Source: Brevibacillus fortis | GTDB taxonomy: Bacteria; Bacillota; Bacilli; Brevibacillales; Brevibacillaceae | Assembly (NCBI RefSeq): GCF_003013395.1 | Contig: NZ_PXZM01000020.1 | Span: 1-64,000 of the forward strand | Direction: 5' to 3' | Length of the DNA: 64,000 nt | Part shown: positions 17,246-25,839 of the stretch, one piece after another | How positions within the stretch are numbered: the first letter of the stretch is position 1 | How the letters are laid out: each line of letters opens with the position of its first letter | The notes under the pieces: generated by a model | Seen by the model: the letters and a program-made list of their open reading frames with translations, nothing else | Told to the model about the DNA's origin: nothing | Databases searched by the model: none | Position numbers and translations under genes: made by a program

Positions 17246-17274
17246 ATCGTAATTTACAGAATTTTCATTGTCAA
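17246..17274 (-). promoter_or_regulatory. sigma-A promoter of the efflux operon
   Basis: On the minus strand TTGACA (17274-17269), a 17-nt spacer and TACGAT (17251-17246). The expected transcript start is near 17239, just before the attenuator hairpin. Confidence 0.7.
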
Positions 17275-17296
17275 TCTTAGCATACAGTTCAGTCTA

Positions 17297-17869
17297 CTAT
17301 TTTTTATCGGCTTTCCAGTCAAGCCATTCTTCTTTTAACAGGCTGTAAGTGGCATGATCTACGTAATGATCGTAAAGGAGTTCATTCCGGCGAAGTATCC
17401 CTTCCAGCTGAAACCCTAATCGTTCCGGAATTGATCTGCTCTTGTCATTTTCCGTAGCGGCCTGTATCGTTACTTTTTCCAAATCCCATGATCCGAAGAT
17501 CAATACGTCCAGATAGGTTGCCACTGCTTCTGTCATCAGGCCCTTGCCTTGAAATTGCGCACCCAGCCAATAGCCAATGGACGTTTTTTTGTTGATCCAA
17601 TCCACCGTATGTACACCGATCGTTCCTGCCAGGCGACCTTGGTACCAAATCCCGTAGTTGATGCCGCGATTATCGTTGTACTGATTGATCGTCGCTTGGA
17701 TAAAGTGGCGTGAATCTTCTACTTTCTTCGTGTAATTCAGCCACGGCAGCCATTCCATAAGATACTCCCGGTTCGAATCCGTAAGCAAAAATAACTCCTC
17801 AGCATCGGCTAATTCCAACTGCTTCAAGTACGTATCTTCATTGATTGCTATCCGTTGAATCGTTTGCAT
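17297..17869 (-). CDS. GNAT-family N-acetyltransferase (RimJ/RimL-like)
   Basis: A 190-residue acetyltransferase of the GNAT superfamily. The acetyl-CoA-binding region is recognisable as SIGYWLGAQFQGKGLMTEAV (the Q/RxxGxG/A-type loop), followed by VTIQAATENDKSRSIPERLGFQLEGILR, where the Asn-x-x-Ser and RLGF elements are typical of the RimJ/RimL subgroup that acetylates ribosomal-protein N-termini or other amines. GGGGAG lies 7 nt before the start. It is on the same strand as, and just upstream of, the efflux operon, but separated from it by a promoter and a terminator-like hairpin. Substrate unknown. Confidence 0.92.
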   Translation of the reverse strand: MQTIQRIAINEDTYLKQLELADAEELFLLTDSNREYLMEWLPWLNYTKKVEDSRHFIQATINQYNDNRGINYGIWYQGRLAGTIGVHTVDWINKKTSIGYWLGAQFQGKGLMTEAVATYLDVLIFGSWDLEKVTIQAATENDKSRSIPERLGFQLEGILRRNELLYDHYVDHATYSLLKEEWLDWKADKK

Positions 17870-17966
17870 ACGAATCTCCCCTTTTCTTGGATATTTTACT
17901 GGAAAACGCCAAAACGAGCAAAGCGCCCGCCAGCAACAACTGAGCGAACGCTTATAAAAAGTTCTT

Positions 17967-19007
17967 TTATTTTTTGCTATTGCCGATCTCCTCCGGCTTG
18001 AAAATGCCTGTCTCCGTGACGATAGCTGTAATGTACTTCGCAGGCGTTACATCGAACGCAGGATTGTACACCTTGATATCGTCTGGAGCTACCTGTTTAC
18101 CCAAGCCATGCGTAATCTCTTCCGCTGGACGCTCTTCAATCGGAATATCTGCGCCTGTCGGTGTCTCCAAATCGACAGAGGACAAGGGAGCTGCCACGTA
18201 AAAAGGAATGCCGTGAGCTTTTGCCAATACCGCTACTCCATACGTTCCGATTTTGTTGGCGACATCCCCATTTGCTGCTACGCGGTCTGTACCCACGATG
18301 ACAGCCTCTACTTTCCCTTGGGACATGACCATCGCCGCCATGTTGTCGCAGATGAGCGTCACATCAATCCCTGCTTGCTGCAACTCGAAAGCAGTAAGAC
18401 GGGCGCCTTGCAGGACAGGGCGGGTTTCGTCTGCATATACTTTGAGATTCCAGCCACGTTCCTTTGCCAAATAAAATGGAGCGGTAGCCGTTCCATACGC
18501 CGCCGTAGCCAATGCCCCTGGATTACAGTGCGTGAGAATTCCCATACCGTCATGCAACAGAGTGAGCAGATGCTCTCCGATGGTCCGACATACTTCAGCG
18601 TCTTCCTTTTGAATCGCCAGTGCTTCATCGAGCACTGCCGCCTTCAACTCGGCAATCGACGCTCCGCTTTCTTTTTCAACACGAGCCTTGATGCGATCCA
18701 ACGCCCAGAACAGATTCACGGCTGTCGGACGGGAAGACCCCAGGTAGTCTGCCTGCTTGTTCAGTTCCTGCCAAAACTCGTCATAGTTACTCGCTTCACT
18801 GCCACGAACGCCCAGATAGAGCCCGTAAGCCGCCGCCATGCCAATCGCTGGTGCGCCGCGTACTTCTAAGCGACGGATGGAACCCCATACTTGCTCGGAG
18901 GTGGTCAAGTTCAAATAAATCGTTTCTACTGGCAGACGCGTCTGGTCAAGCAAGACCAGTGCATCATTCTCCCACTTAACAGGTGCCAATTGGGTGCTGG
19001 TTGTCAT
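17967..19007 (-). CDS. mtnA: methylthioribose-1-phosphate isomerase
   Basis: A 346-residue enzyme that converts 5-methylthioribose-1-phosphate to 5-methylthioribulose-1-phosphate in methionine salvage. It belongs to the eIF-2B alpha/beta/delta-like fold. The conserved Cys is in [11 protein letters not shown] and the conserved Asp in [38 protein letters not shown] near the N-terminus is the family signature. Its ATG overlaps the mtnK stop codon in an ATGA junction, so the two are translationally coupled under the SAM-I riboswitch upstream of mtnK. The stretch 17870-17966 downstream shows only a weak hairpin. Confidence 0.97.
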   Translation of the reverse strand: MTTSTQLAPVKWENDALVLLDQTRLPVETIYLNLTTSEQVWGSIRRLEVRGAPAIGMAAAYGLYLGVRGSEASNYDEFWQELNKQADYLGSSRPTAVNLFWALDRIKARVEKESGASIAELKAAVLDEALAIQKEDAEVCRTIGEHLLTLLHDGMGILTHCNPGALATAAYGTATAPFYLAKERGWNLKVYADETRPVLQGARLTAFELQQAGIDVTLICDNMAAMVMSQGKVEAVIVGTDRVAANGDVANKIGTYGVAVLAKAHGIPFYVAAPLSSVDLETPTGADIPIEERPAEEITHGLGKQVAPDDIKVYNPAFDVTPAKYITAIVTETGIFKPEEIGNSKK

Positions 19008-20233
19008 ACTGTCGTTGCCTCCTGATAGTAGCGTTCGGTCACAGTGCGTACAATGTCCGTAATATCTGTCGATTCGTCTATACCGCCACGACCGAGAATC
19101 AGCGCTTCTCCAATCGAGAGAGCTAGACGCTCTGCTTCTGCGCGGGTCTGGTCGTCTTCAATGGCATTCAGGTCTGCTACGCCTGCCAAGCCGATGACAC
19201 GGCGCAAGATTTTGCATCCGGCAAAGCCTGCTGTATCCTGAATCAAGCGCTTCACGTAGCTTTGCCACAGTCCTTCAACATGGGCGCTGCGCTCTTTGGC
19301 GTGCTTGTGCCAGAGCTGAACGAATTGCGAAACGAACTCATTCCAGACATCCTCGACCGTTTCCAGTAAATATTCGCGGTACGCTTCCCGTTCTCCTTGA
19401 TCTTTTTGCAAACCGTGCTGTCCTGCGTAGTTGAGCAGCAGATTCGCAATGACCGCCCCGATGTCAAAACCGATTGGGCCGTAGTAAGCGAACTCCGGAT
19501 CGATTGCTTTAAAGCTGTTTTCCGTGATGAAAATACTCCCGGTATGCAAGTCACCATGCAGCAGCGCTTCCGAGCGCGTGAGGAAATCGTATTTCAGCTT
19601 GGCGATTTCCAGCTTCAGCGGCCTGTTGTTCCAGATCGCCTCAACTTCCCGGCGAATCAACGGGTTGAAGTCGTTGGTTGGCGCATTTTCATACGGATCG
19701 GTAAAGACGAGATCTTCCGTTATTTTGCATAATTCTGGATTTATGAATGTTCCGACTAGCGCTTTTTTATCGTATGGATGCGCGCCCAAGTCAGAAGTGA
19801 AGAACAAGGTTTGTGCGAGAAAACGCCCAATCTGCTTCGCGAATAGCGGGTACCGCTTCCCTTCGATCAGACCTTTGCGCATGATGATGTGGTCCCCGAC
19901 GTTTTCCATGACGGTCAACGCGAGTTCCCCATCGAAATGATACACCTGTGGCACCAGGTCTGGAACGTATTTGTGCTGAATGCGGAGTGCCTCGCTCTCA
20001 ATGCGAGCCCGATCAATCGTCAGCGGCCAAGATTCTCCCACGACTCGGGCAAAAGGCAGGGCTTGCTTCACGATGACGCTCTTACCGGTTGCCGGCTCCT
20101 GAATGTCAAAGACCAGATTGAGGTTGCCATCCCCGATTTCGTGGCTGGTCAGCTCTGCTCCTTCGCTAAAAAGTCCCGGTATTTCTTTTACATACTCTAC
20201 TGCTTCCTGCTCAGTCAATGCGCGATATGCCAT
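19004..20233 (-). CDS. mtnK: S-methyl-5-thioribose kinase
   Basis: A 409-residue kinase that phosphorylates methylthioribose at C1 using ATP, the entry step of methionine salvage after the MtnN nucleosidase reaction. It has the choline-kinase/APH-like fold: ATP-binding lobe with [11 protein letters not shown] and [11 protein letters not shown], the catalytic [11 protein letters not shown] loop and the metal-binding [14 protein letters not shown]. Length matches B. subtilis MtnK. GGGGAG lies 10 nt before the start. It is the first gene of the mtnKA operon, transcribed leftward behind a SAM-I riboswitch, hence expected to be induced by methionine/SAM limitation. Confidence 0.97.
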   Translation of the reverse strand: MAYRALTEQEAVEYVKEIPGLFSEGAELTSHEIGDGNLNLVFDIQEPATGKSVIVKQALPFARVVGESWPLTIDRARIESEALRIQHKYVPDLVPQVYHFDGELALTVMENVGDHIIMRKGLIEGKRYPLFAKQIGRFLAQTLFFTSDLGAHPYDKKALVGTFINPELCKITEDLVFTDPYENAPTNDFNPLIRREVEAIWNNRPLKLEIAKLKYDFLTRSEALLHGDLHTGSIFITENSFKAIDPEFAYYGPIGFDIGAVIANLLLNYAGQHGLQKDQGEREAYREYLLETVEDVWNEFVSQFVQLWHKHAKERSAHVEGLWQSYVKRLIQDTAGFAGCKILRRVIGLAGVADLNAIEDDQTRAEAERLALSIGEALILGRGGIDESTDITDIVRTVTERYYQEATTV

Positions 20234-20300
20234 GATTCAAAAACTCCCCTCTACGTATTTTTCCTCTATCTCTACTTGTGTTGTTTGAGTACCTGGAGCA

Positions 20301-20513
20301 AAAAAAAGACCTCTTTTCCCGAAGAAAAGAGGTCGCTGTCGTCACGTGTAATAACCGTGTTGATGTCCCCCTTATCTTCCAGACCACTTTTGTTTCTGCA
20401 GGAATTAGCACCGTGCATGTCGCCTGTCAATCAGTCGCTGCTCGCGTCTGAATGGCGTCATGTCGGTTGCCGGGTATCATCGGGCCAGTCCCTCCACCTT
20501 CTCTGGATAAGGT
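20301..20513 (-). promoter_or_regulatory. SAM-I riboswitch (S-box) of mtnKA, with terminator
   Basis: Read on the minus strand, the aptamer spans about 20513-20369: P1 is CCTTATC with GATAAGG, and the core S-box elements AGGGACTGGCCC, GATGATACCCGGCAACC and GGTGCTAATTCCTGC are all present. The expression platform ends in a terminator stem (20308-20318 with 20325-20334) followed by T8. High SAM should favour the terminator and shut off mtnK-mtnA. Confidence 0.97.
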
Positions 20514-20547
20514 ATCCAAAACGTATTCGGTTTTTGATTTAGTTTGA

Positions 20548-20577
20548 ATCATACAACCAACGCTTCCACGATGTCAA
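20548..20577 (-). promoter_or_regulatory. sigma-A promoter of mtnKA
   Basis: Minus-strand TTGACA (20577-20572), 18-nt spacer, TATGAT (20553-20548), placed directly upstream of the S-box. Confidence 0.8.
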
Positions 20578-20609
20578 CACCCTTTTGTGCAAAAATTCGC
20601 ACCTTGCGA

Positions 20610-21797
20610 CTAGTAAGTGTGATGTGCTCCCGATGCCGCTGGCAGCTCCCAATTCCACCAGTCTACCTTGCCTAATAACGCCGCGGTTATCGACTTTTCG
20701 GCCTTGAGCTTCAGCAGTTCTTTCGTTGGTCCGGTCAGGACGGCGCCGTAGATGCGCACTCCGTTTTGCTGCATGTAGTTGTAGCGTTCGGTTATTTGTG
20801 GGTCACGACCAAATACCAATGCTTTGCCTATATCACGAGTCAGTCCTTCTTGCTCAGATAAGTACTTCATTTCTTTCAGGTAGGTCTCCATTCTTCTTAC
20901 CCCCTCCTCATTTTCCCGGATGGGCGCATCTCCATAATCGAGTTCTCTCTGAGCAAATCCCCATACGTGCCCGGCACCTAGCAACAGATTGCCCAAATCG
21001 CTCTCTGCTTGCTTGTGCTCCACCCCTGTGTCTACCGCAAACCATACTGTATCTTGTTCTGAAGAGGTAACATATCCGGAAATCAGTGCATAGTACTCCT
21101 CGTACGTCAGAAAGTGGTCAAAAGATATCGCAAGCTGCGAAACGGTTCCCTCTGGCAGTTTCTCCATTGTCGTCCAGGCAGATGAAGTGCGAGACATGGT
21201 ATCCTCCGTTCCCCCCTCTGTCGGATAACGGAAAAATAGCTTTTGCTCCCTGACCCCGTTCGTCCATTGCGGCTTGGCATTCACGTTCCATAGCACATTC
21301 GTACTCTCAAATCGCCCTGCGTTCTTTTCCTCCAACCCGACTCTCTCGCGAAGCTCCATGCTGATATTGCCGTAGAATAACCCCACCTGCGAGCCGCTTC
21401 CGCCTACACTAACACCTGGCTGTGTAAAATTAAACATCGCCTTCGCGACACGGAAAATATCTTCATGCATCAGTGACCCGACCCAGCCATTTAAAAACAA
21501 CAACACGACTCCGGCAAAAAAGGGAAGTCCTATGGTGAATCCAGCGTTGGACAACCGATTTTTCCATTTCCCCCGACGAACAATAGCGCGCTGTTTTTCA
21601 TCCGACAGCTTTTCAGGCTGTTTTGGTTCCGCGATGTTCTCCCTCCTCTCTTCCCCCAACAAAAGCCTCTCCAACCGCTGTGCATATTCCTCGTCAGCGG
21701 ATATTTCCTCCTCGAATTGTTTCGAATCTTCTTCAGTCATTTCCCCACGCAAATAAGCAAGCAGCCTTTGCTCGCGATTATTCTCATCCTTGTTCAT
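20610..21797 (-). CDS. anti-sigma factor, single-pass membrane protein (Sigma_reg N/C type)
   Basis: A 395-residue protein whose start ATG overlaps the stop of the ECF sigma gene by one base (TGATG), the classic sigma/anti-sigma arrangement. Residues 1-80 are cytoplasmic, charged and helical (LLAYLRGEMTEEDSKQFEEE), a membrane helix follows at about 90-110 (GFTIGLPFFAGVVLLFLNGWVG), and about 270 residues lie outside. The extracellular part, with repeated hydrophobic/aromatic segments such as AISFDHFLTYEEYYALISG, resembles the sigma-factor regulator N- and C-terminal domains found in YhdL-like proteins. It should hold the sigma factor inactive at the membrane until an envelope signal arrives. 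Signal unknown. Confidence 0.85.
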   Translation of the reverse strand: MNKDENNREQRLLAYLRGEMTEEDSKQFEEEISADEEYAQRLERLLLGEERRENIAEPKQPEKLSDEKQRAIVRRGKWKNRLSNAGFTIGLPFFAGVVLLFLNGWVGSLMHEDIFRVAKAMFNFTQPGVSVGGSGSQVGLFYGNISMELRERVGLEEKNAGRFESTNVLWNVNAKPQWTNGVREQKLFFRYPTEGGTEDTMSRTSSAWTTMEKLPEGTVSQLAISFDHFLTYEEYYALISGYVTSSEQDTVWFAVDTGVEHKQAESDLGNLLLGAGHVWGFAQRELDYGDAPIRENEEGVRRMETYLKEMKYLSEQEGLTRDIGKALVFGRDPQITERYNYMQQNGVRIYGAVLTGPTKELLKLKAEKSITAALLGKVDWWNWELPAASGAHHTY

Positions 21798-22315
21798 CAC
21801 CGGGTTTCCTCCTTCCACAACTGCCGCATCTTTTGTCGTCCCCGAAACAAGGAACGCTTGACGTCTGCCAGCTCGATCCCGAGCACTTCTGCCATTTCCG
21901 CGTAGGAAAACTGCATGGCAGACAGCAATATGACCTGTCTCTGCTTTTCCGGAAGTCTCTCCAAATATTCATAGGCCACTTCCCATAGCTCCTTGTTTAT
22001 GAGTTGTTCTGCCGGATCTACCGCAGCGTGATCCCGCCGTTCCGGTAGAGTTTCCACGTACGCAAAGGGTTGCTTCGTCTTCTTGCGATAACCGTCCACG
22101 AAAGCGTGATAGGCCACCTTGAACAGCCAGGGCCGTACTTTTTCCCCACGGTAGTCATCCAAGGAAGAGAAGGCACGACAAAAGGTTTCCTGTGTCAGAT
22201 CCTCTGCCAGTCTCTCATCGCGTGTCAGCCGGAAAAGATAGTGGTAAATATCATTTACATGCAGCTGATACACATCCTCCAGACCTACTTTCCCAAGCCG
22301 TTCACACCCCTTCAT
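21797..22315 (-). CDS. ECF-type RNA polymerase sigma factor
   Basis: A 172-residue sigma-70 family ECF factor. Region 2 is seen as DIYHYLFRLTRDERLAEDLTQETF...RPWLFKVAYHAFVDGYRKK (core binding and -10 recognition) and region 4 as YLERLPEKQRQVILLSAMQFSYAEMAEVLGIELADVKRSLFRGRQKM (helix-turn-helix for -35). The pair with the overlapping anti-sigma gene is a self-contained envelope-stress switch. The start is not settled: ATG 22315 has AAGGG touching it, and the ECF promoter at 22323-22348 would place the transcript start at about 22316, making that start almost leaderless. GTG 22273 is an alternative that keeps region 2 whole. Confidence 0.93.
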   Translation of the reverse strand: MKGCERLGKVGLEDVYQLHVNDIYHYLFRLTRDERLAEDLTQETFCRAFSSLDDYRGEKVRPWLFKVAYHAFVDGYRKKTKQPFAYVETLPERRDHAAVDPAEQLINKELWEVAYEYLERLPEKQRQVILLSAMQFSYAEMAEVLGIELADVKRSLFRGRQKMRQLWKEETR

Positions 22316-22322
22316 CCCTTAC

Positions 22323-22348
22323 CACGAAATGATTGCCAAAAAGTTTCA
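22323..22348 (-). promoter_or_regulatory. ECF-type autoregulatory promoter of the sigma operon
   Basis: Minus-strand TGAAAC (22348-22343), exactly 16 nt, then CGTG (22326-22323), close to the SigW-class pattern TGAAAC-N16-CGTA. The position directly before the sigma gene suggests autoregulation. Confidence 0.65.
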
Positions 22349-22401
22349 CCTTCGTCTTATTTTTCTGAGAACCTGCTGCACATTCCCCGCAAAAACAAGG
22401 A

Positions 22402-22430
22402 TTGACTCCTGACAACGAACGTCATATCAT
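22402..22430 (+). promoter_or_regulatory. sigma-A promoter of mtnWXBD
   Basis: TTGACT at 22402-22407, a 17-nt spacer and TATCAT at 22425-22430, immediately before the S-box. Confidence 0.75.
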
Positions 22431-22445
22431 GGGGGAAACGAATAA

Positions 22446-22680
22446 CTCTTATCGCGAGCTGGCTGAGGGACTGGCCCTATGATGCCCGGCAACCGGCGCT
22501 ATACCATGAATCGTACGATGATAATGCGTACCTTGGATAGCGAAACGGTGCTAATTCCAACGGATAAGAGTCGAGATAGAGCATCTTTGGCTTGTCTCGG
22601 CTACTGACCCGAGAGATGAGAGGAGACGAGACGCTTTCATAGTCGACAACCGCCTCCCCGCTCAAAGGGGAGGCTTTTTT
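22446..22680 (+). promoter_or_regulatory. SAM-I riboswitch (S-box) of mtnWXBD, with terminator
   Basis: P1 CTCTTATC (22446-22453) pairs with GATAAGAG (22563-22570). Between them are GAGGGACTGGCCC, ATGATGCCCGGCAACC and CGGTGCTAATTCCAAC, the conserved S-box core. The platform ends in GCCTCCCC (22652-22659) paired with GGGGAGGC (22667-22674) and T6. It is the second S-box in 2.5 kb, facing the opposite way from the mtnKA one. Confidence 0.97.
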
Positions 22681-22708
22681 CATTATTTCAAGGAGGATTT
22701 GACGTACC

Positions 22709-23923
22709 ATGAGTGAACAACGTATCCTCGTCACCTATCTCACACAAGCAAAAGACTTGAACAAGAAGGCACAAGCTATTGCTGTTGGTATGACAGTCGG
22801 TTCCTGGACGGACCTGCCGCTTGCCAAACAAGCTGAGTTAGCGCCGTATCTCGGAGAAGCCGTGAGCGCGACGCCGCTTGCGACACTGGAAAACGGAGAA
22901 ACACGCGGTCTGATTACCGTCAGCTATCCGACCCGCAATTTTACAGCAGACATTCCATCCTTGTTGACCGGAATATTCGGCAAACTGTCGATGGATGGCA
23001 AAATCAAGCTCGTCGACATCGTTTTCCCTGACTCATTCCTTCAGGCTTTCCCTGGACCGAAGTTCGGCATTGATGGCCTGCGCGAACGTTTAGGGGCACA
23101 TGACCGTCCGCTCTTGATGAGCATTTTCAAATCGTGCTTGGGTCTTCCTTTCGATGACCTGAAGACGCAATTCCGGGCACAAGCCTTGGGCGGAGTCGAT
23201 CTCGTGAAAGATGACGAAATCTTCTTTGCAGATGACCGCGCTCCTTTTATCGATCGGATCAAAGCGTTCAAAGAAATCGCCCAGGAGACGGAAGCCGAAA
23301 CAGGCAAGCCCGTCCTCTATGCAGCCAACCTGACCGGACCTGTGCATGAACTGAACGAAAAAGCGAAACGTGCGGTAGATGCGGGTGCTGATTGCCTCTT
23401 GTTCAACGTGCTGGCCTTTGGCTTCGATGCCCTGCACCGTTTGGCAGCCGATCCTGACGTACTCGTACCGATTATGGCTCATCCCGCATTGGCAGGCGCT
23501 TACTATCCGTCACCTGACTACGGTATCGCCACCCCGCTTCTGCTCGGAACGTTGATGCGTGTAGCTGGGGCAGATTTGGTGCTCTTCCCATCTCCATATG
23601 GCAATGTCGCCTTGGACAAAACAGAAGCGTTGCAGCTCGCCAAGCATTTGACCGACCCATTGAATGGTGTACGCCGTTCCTTCCCGGTTCCGTCTGCTGG
23701 CATTCATCCGGGGCTGGTTCCACAGCTTTTTAAAGACTTCGGTCTGGATCAAATCGTCAATGCAGGAGGCGGAATCCACGGTCATCCCGGTGGAGCAACC
23801 GCAGGAGCGAAAGCATTCGTTGCCGCGATTGAAGCGGTCACTGCAGGACGAACATTGGAAGAAGCCGCTACGACATCACAAGAACTGGCGATCGCCCTGG
23901 AAAAGTGGGGTGGCGCACGATGA
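22709..23923 (+). CDS. mtnW: 2,3-diketo-5-methylthiopentyl-1-phosphate enolase (RuBisCO-like protein)
   Basis: A 404-residue RuBisCO-like protein of the Bacillus methionine-salvage type. It tautomerises 2,3-diketo-5-methylthiopentyl-1-phosphate and does not fix CO2. The alpha/beta barrel carries GGVDLVKDDEIFFADDRAPF (the position of the carbamylated Lys and metal-binding Asp/Glu in RuBisCO), AHPALAGA and the phosphate-binding NAGGGIHGHPGG loop. The N-terminal segment is diverged from true RuBisCO and the RuBisCO loop-6 motif is not apparent. AAGGAGG lies 12 nt upstream. It heads the mtnW-X-B-D operon and overlaps mtnX by 4 nt (ATGA). Confidence 0.97.
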   Translation: MSEQRILVTYLTQAKDLNKKAQAIAVGMTVGSWTDLPLAKQAELAPYLGEAVSATPLATLENGETRGLITVSYPTRNFTADIPSLLTGIFGKLSMDGKIKLVDIVFPDSFLQAFPGPKFGIDGLRERLGAHDRPLLMSIFKSCLGLPFDDLKTQFRAQALGGVDLVKDDEIFFADDRAPFIDRIKAFKEIAQETEAETGKPVLYAANLTGPVHELNEKAKRAVDAGADCLLFNVLAFGFDALHRLAADPDVLVPIMAHPALAGAYYPSPDYGIATPLLLGTLMRVAGADLVLFPSPYGNVALDKTEALQLAKHLTDPLNGVRRSFPVPSAGIHPGLVPQLFKDFGLDQIVNAGGGIHGHPGGATAGAKAFVAAIEAVTAGRTLEEAATTSQELAIALEKWGGAR

Positions 23924-24588
23924 GCAAGAAGCTCGTCCTGTTCTGCGATTTCGACGGAACGATTACCGAAAAAGACAATATTGTAGCGATTGTCCGCAAG
24001 TTTGCTCCCCCTGAGTGGGAAGCCTTGACGGAGCAGATCCTTTCGCAAAAAATAAGCGTTCAGGAAGGGGTTGGCAAGCTGTTTCAACTCTTGCCGTCCT
24101 CCTTGCGCCAGGAGATTATCGATTTCATTGTCCATGAAGCGACCATTCGCCCTGGTTTTGCTGAATTTGTGAGCTATTGCCGCGAAGAAGGCATTGAGCT
24201 GTTGATCACGAGTGGCGGTATCGACTTTTTCCTGGAGCCCATCCTGGCACCTTTTGATCTCACCGATGTTCCGATCTACTGCAACGGCAGCGATTTCAGC
24301 GGAGAACGGATCACCATTACGTGGCCAAACGCTTGCGATGAGCATTGTACGAACGGCTGCGGTATGTGCAAAACGACAATCATCCGCCGTTACGATCCAG
24401 CAACCCATTTCCGTATCGTCATCGGCGACTCCATCACTGATTTGGCTGGGGCCAAAATCGCTGACTATGTGATTGCCCGTTCCTTCCTCGCTGAAAAGGC
24501 GGAAGAGCTGCAATTGCCGCATAGCAAGTTTGCCACATTCCACGACGTGATTCGCATTTTACAGCAAGTCTCACAGGAGGTTGTCTAA
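23920..24588 (+). CDS. mtnX: 2-hydroxy-3-keto-5-methylthiopentenyl-1-phosphate phosphatase
   Basis: A 222-residue HAD-superfamily phosphatase that dephosphorylates the MtnW product to the acireductone. The nucleophile motif FCDFDGTITEKDN opens the protein, motif II is ITSGGIDFF and motif III/IV is IVIGDSITDLAGAK. A Cys cluster (CDEHCTNGCGMCK) in the middle is a known feature of MtnX sequences from Bacilli. The start ATG overlaps the mtnW stop codon; an in-frame upstream ATG at 23905 lies inside mtnW and is not used. The split MtnW/MtnX pathway takes the place of the fused enolase-phosphatase MtnC of other bacteria. Confidence 0.96.
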   Translation: MSKKLVLFCDFDGTITEKDNIVAIVRKFAPPEWEALTEQILSQKISVQEGVGKLFQLLPSSLRQEIIDFIVHEATIRPGFAEFVSYCREEGIELLITSGGIDFFLEPILAPFDLTDVPIYCNGSDFSGERITITWPNACDEHCTNGCGMCKTTIIRRYDPATHFRIVIGDSITDLAGAKIADYVIARSFLAEKAEELQLPHSKFATFHDVIRILQQVSQEVV

Positions 24589-24591
24589 CTT

Positions 24592-25248
24592 ATGACCGCA
24601 ACACTCGAACAACGTCTGGATGCCTTTCGCCGTCTGGATGACGCCAAGCTGACATTTGCCCGCCGGGACTGGTTTCCCGGCACCAGTGGCAATCTCTCAA
24701 TAAAAATACAAAACGATCCCTTGCAATTTGCCGTAACGGCAAGCGGCAAAGACAAAACCAAGCTATCCCCTGAAGATTATCTGGTCGTGGATCAAGACTC
24801 GCGCCCGGTGGATGAAACTGCGCTCAAACCTTCCGCGGAAACACTCATCCACGCCGTCGTCTACAAATCTTTCCCGAAGGCGGGAGCTTGCTTCCACGTC
24901 CATACTGTGTGGAACAACCTCATTTCCGAGCTGTACTTTGGACAACGCGCTTTCTCCATTCAAGGACAAGAGCTGATCAAAGGACTCGGAATCTGGGAAG
25001 AAAACGCGCGCATTACTGTTCCGATTGTTGAGAACTTTGCCGATATTCCGACCTTGGCTACTGAAATAGAAAAAGTGATCACACCAGAAGTTCCTGGCGT
25101 ACTTATCCGTAACCACGGTATCTACACGTGGGGCGGCAATGACTTCGAGGCCAAGCGCCACCTGGAAGCTTTTGAATTCCTATTCGAGTATCACGCCCGC
25201 TGGCTTCAATTGCGCCAAGCAGTCGTGTCCACTACAACCACCAATTAA
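24592..25248 (+). CDS. mtnB: methylthioribulose-1-phosphate dehydratase
   Basis: A 218-residue class II aldolase-fold, zinc-dependent enzyme that dehydrates methylthioribulose-1-phosphate, the step between MtnA and MtnW. Zn ligands are visible in CFHVHTVWN and LIRNHGIYTWG; the N-terminal RDWFPGTSGNLSIKI phosphate-binding loop is typical of the fold. The gene begins 4 nt after mtnX, with GGAGG 11 nt before the start, and is followed by mtnD after 13 nt, so it is transcribed as part of the SAM-controlled operon. Confidence 0.96.
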   Translation: MTATLEQRLDAFRRLDDAKLTFARRDWFPGTSGNLSIKIQNDPLQFAVTASGKDKTKLSPEDYLVVDQDSRPVDETALKPSAETLIHAVVYKSFPKAGACFHVHTVWNNLISELYFGQRAFSIQGQELIKGLGIWEENARITVPIVENFADIPTLATEIEKVITPEVPGVLIRNHGIYTWGGNDFEAKRHLEAFEFLFEYHARWLQLRQAVVSTTTTN

Positions 25249-25261
25249 GGAGGAATAAACG

Positions 25262-25774
25262 ATGGCACAAATTCGTTTTCACGACAACAATGAGTACATC
25301 TCAGCACCCGAGGAAGTTGTCTCCTTCCTAGACACTCAAGAAATCATTTACGAAAAATGGGGCGTGGATCGCCTTGATCCAAAGCACCGTGATAACTACA
25401 GCCCGACAGACGAGGAAAAACAAGAAATTCTCGACACCTTCAAGCCGGAAATCGATGCGATCAGCAAACGTCGTGGTTACTTGACTGCGGACATTATCGT
25501 CCTCTCTGACAAAACACCTAACCTCGACGAGCTGCTGGTGAAATTCAAGGGCGAGCATCACCACACCGATGATGAGTGCCGCTTCTGCGTCGATGGTCAC
25601 GGTATTTTCGCCATCAAAGGCAAAGATGATCGCTATTTCGACGTTGAGCTGGAACCAGGCGATCTGATCTCCGTACCACCGAACTACCGCCACTATTTCA
25701 CCCTGATGGATGACCGCAAAATCAAGGCGATTCGCCTGTTCGTCACTCCTGCAGGCTGGGAAGCTATTTATTGA
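25262..25774 (+). CDS. mtnD: acireductone dioxygenase
   Basis: A 170-residue cupin that oxidises the acireductone to 4-methylthio-2-oxobutanoate and formate (Fe form) or in an off-pathway reaction (Ni form). The metal-binding cupin motif is GEHHHTDDECRFCVDGHG (His, His, Glu), and the last His is in PNYRHYFTL. AAGGAGG is 8 nt from the start. It is the final gene of mtnWXBD and ends at a strong terminator. The transaminase (MtnE) and nucleosidase (MtnN) needed to close the cycle are not in this window. Confidence 0.96.
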   Translation: MAQIRFHDNNEYISAPEEVVSFLDTQEIIYEKWGVDRLDPKHRDNYSPTDEEKQEILDTFKPEIDAISKRRGYLTADIIVLSDKTPNLDELLVKFKGEHHHTDDECRFCVDGHGIFAIKGKDDRYFDVELEPGDLISVPPNYRHYFTLMDDRKIKAIRLFVTPAGWEAIY

Positions 25775-25792
25775 TACACTCACACTCCACAC

Positions 25793-25832
25793 AAAGCACT
25801 TCCTGCGTGTACATCCAGGAAGTGCTTTATTC
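25793..25832. terminator. bidirectional terminator, mtnD / gerC
   Basis: AAAGCACTTCCTG (25793-25805) pairs perfectly with CAGGAAGTGCTTT (25816-25828), with T-rich sequence on both sides, serving two convergent operons. Confidence 0.9.
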
Positions 25833-25839
25833 AATCCAC

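Noticed and set aside
16999..17247. Possible leader peptide before bmrC
   Set aside because: Its ATG lies inside the -10 element and the frame runs far into bmrC; it cannot act as a short leader like bmrB.
18108..18869. 253-codon frame antisense to mtnA
   Set aside because: Shadow of a strongly coding gene; no ribosome binding site and no family.
23782..24543. 253-codon frame antisense to mtnW/mtnX
   Set aside because: Lies wholly opposite two well-supported genes with overlapping start/stop; no start signal.
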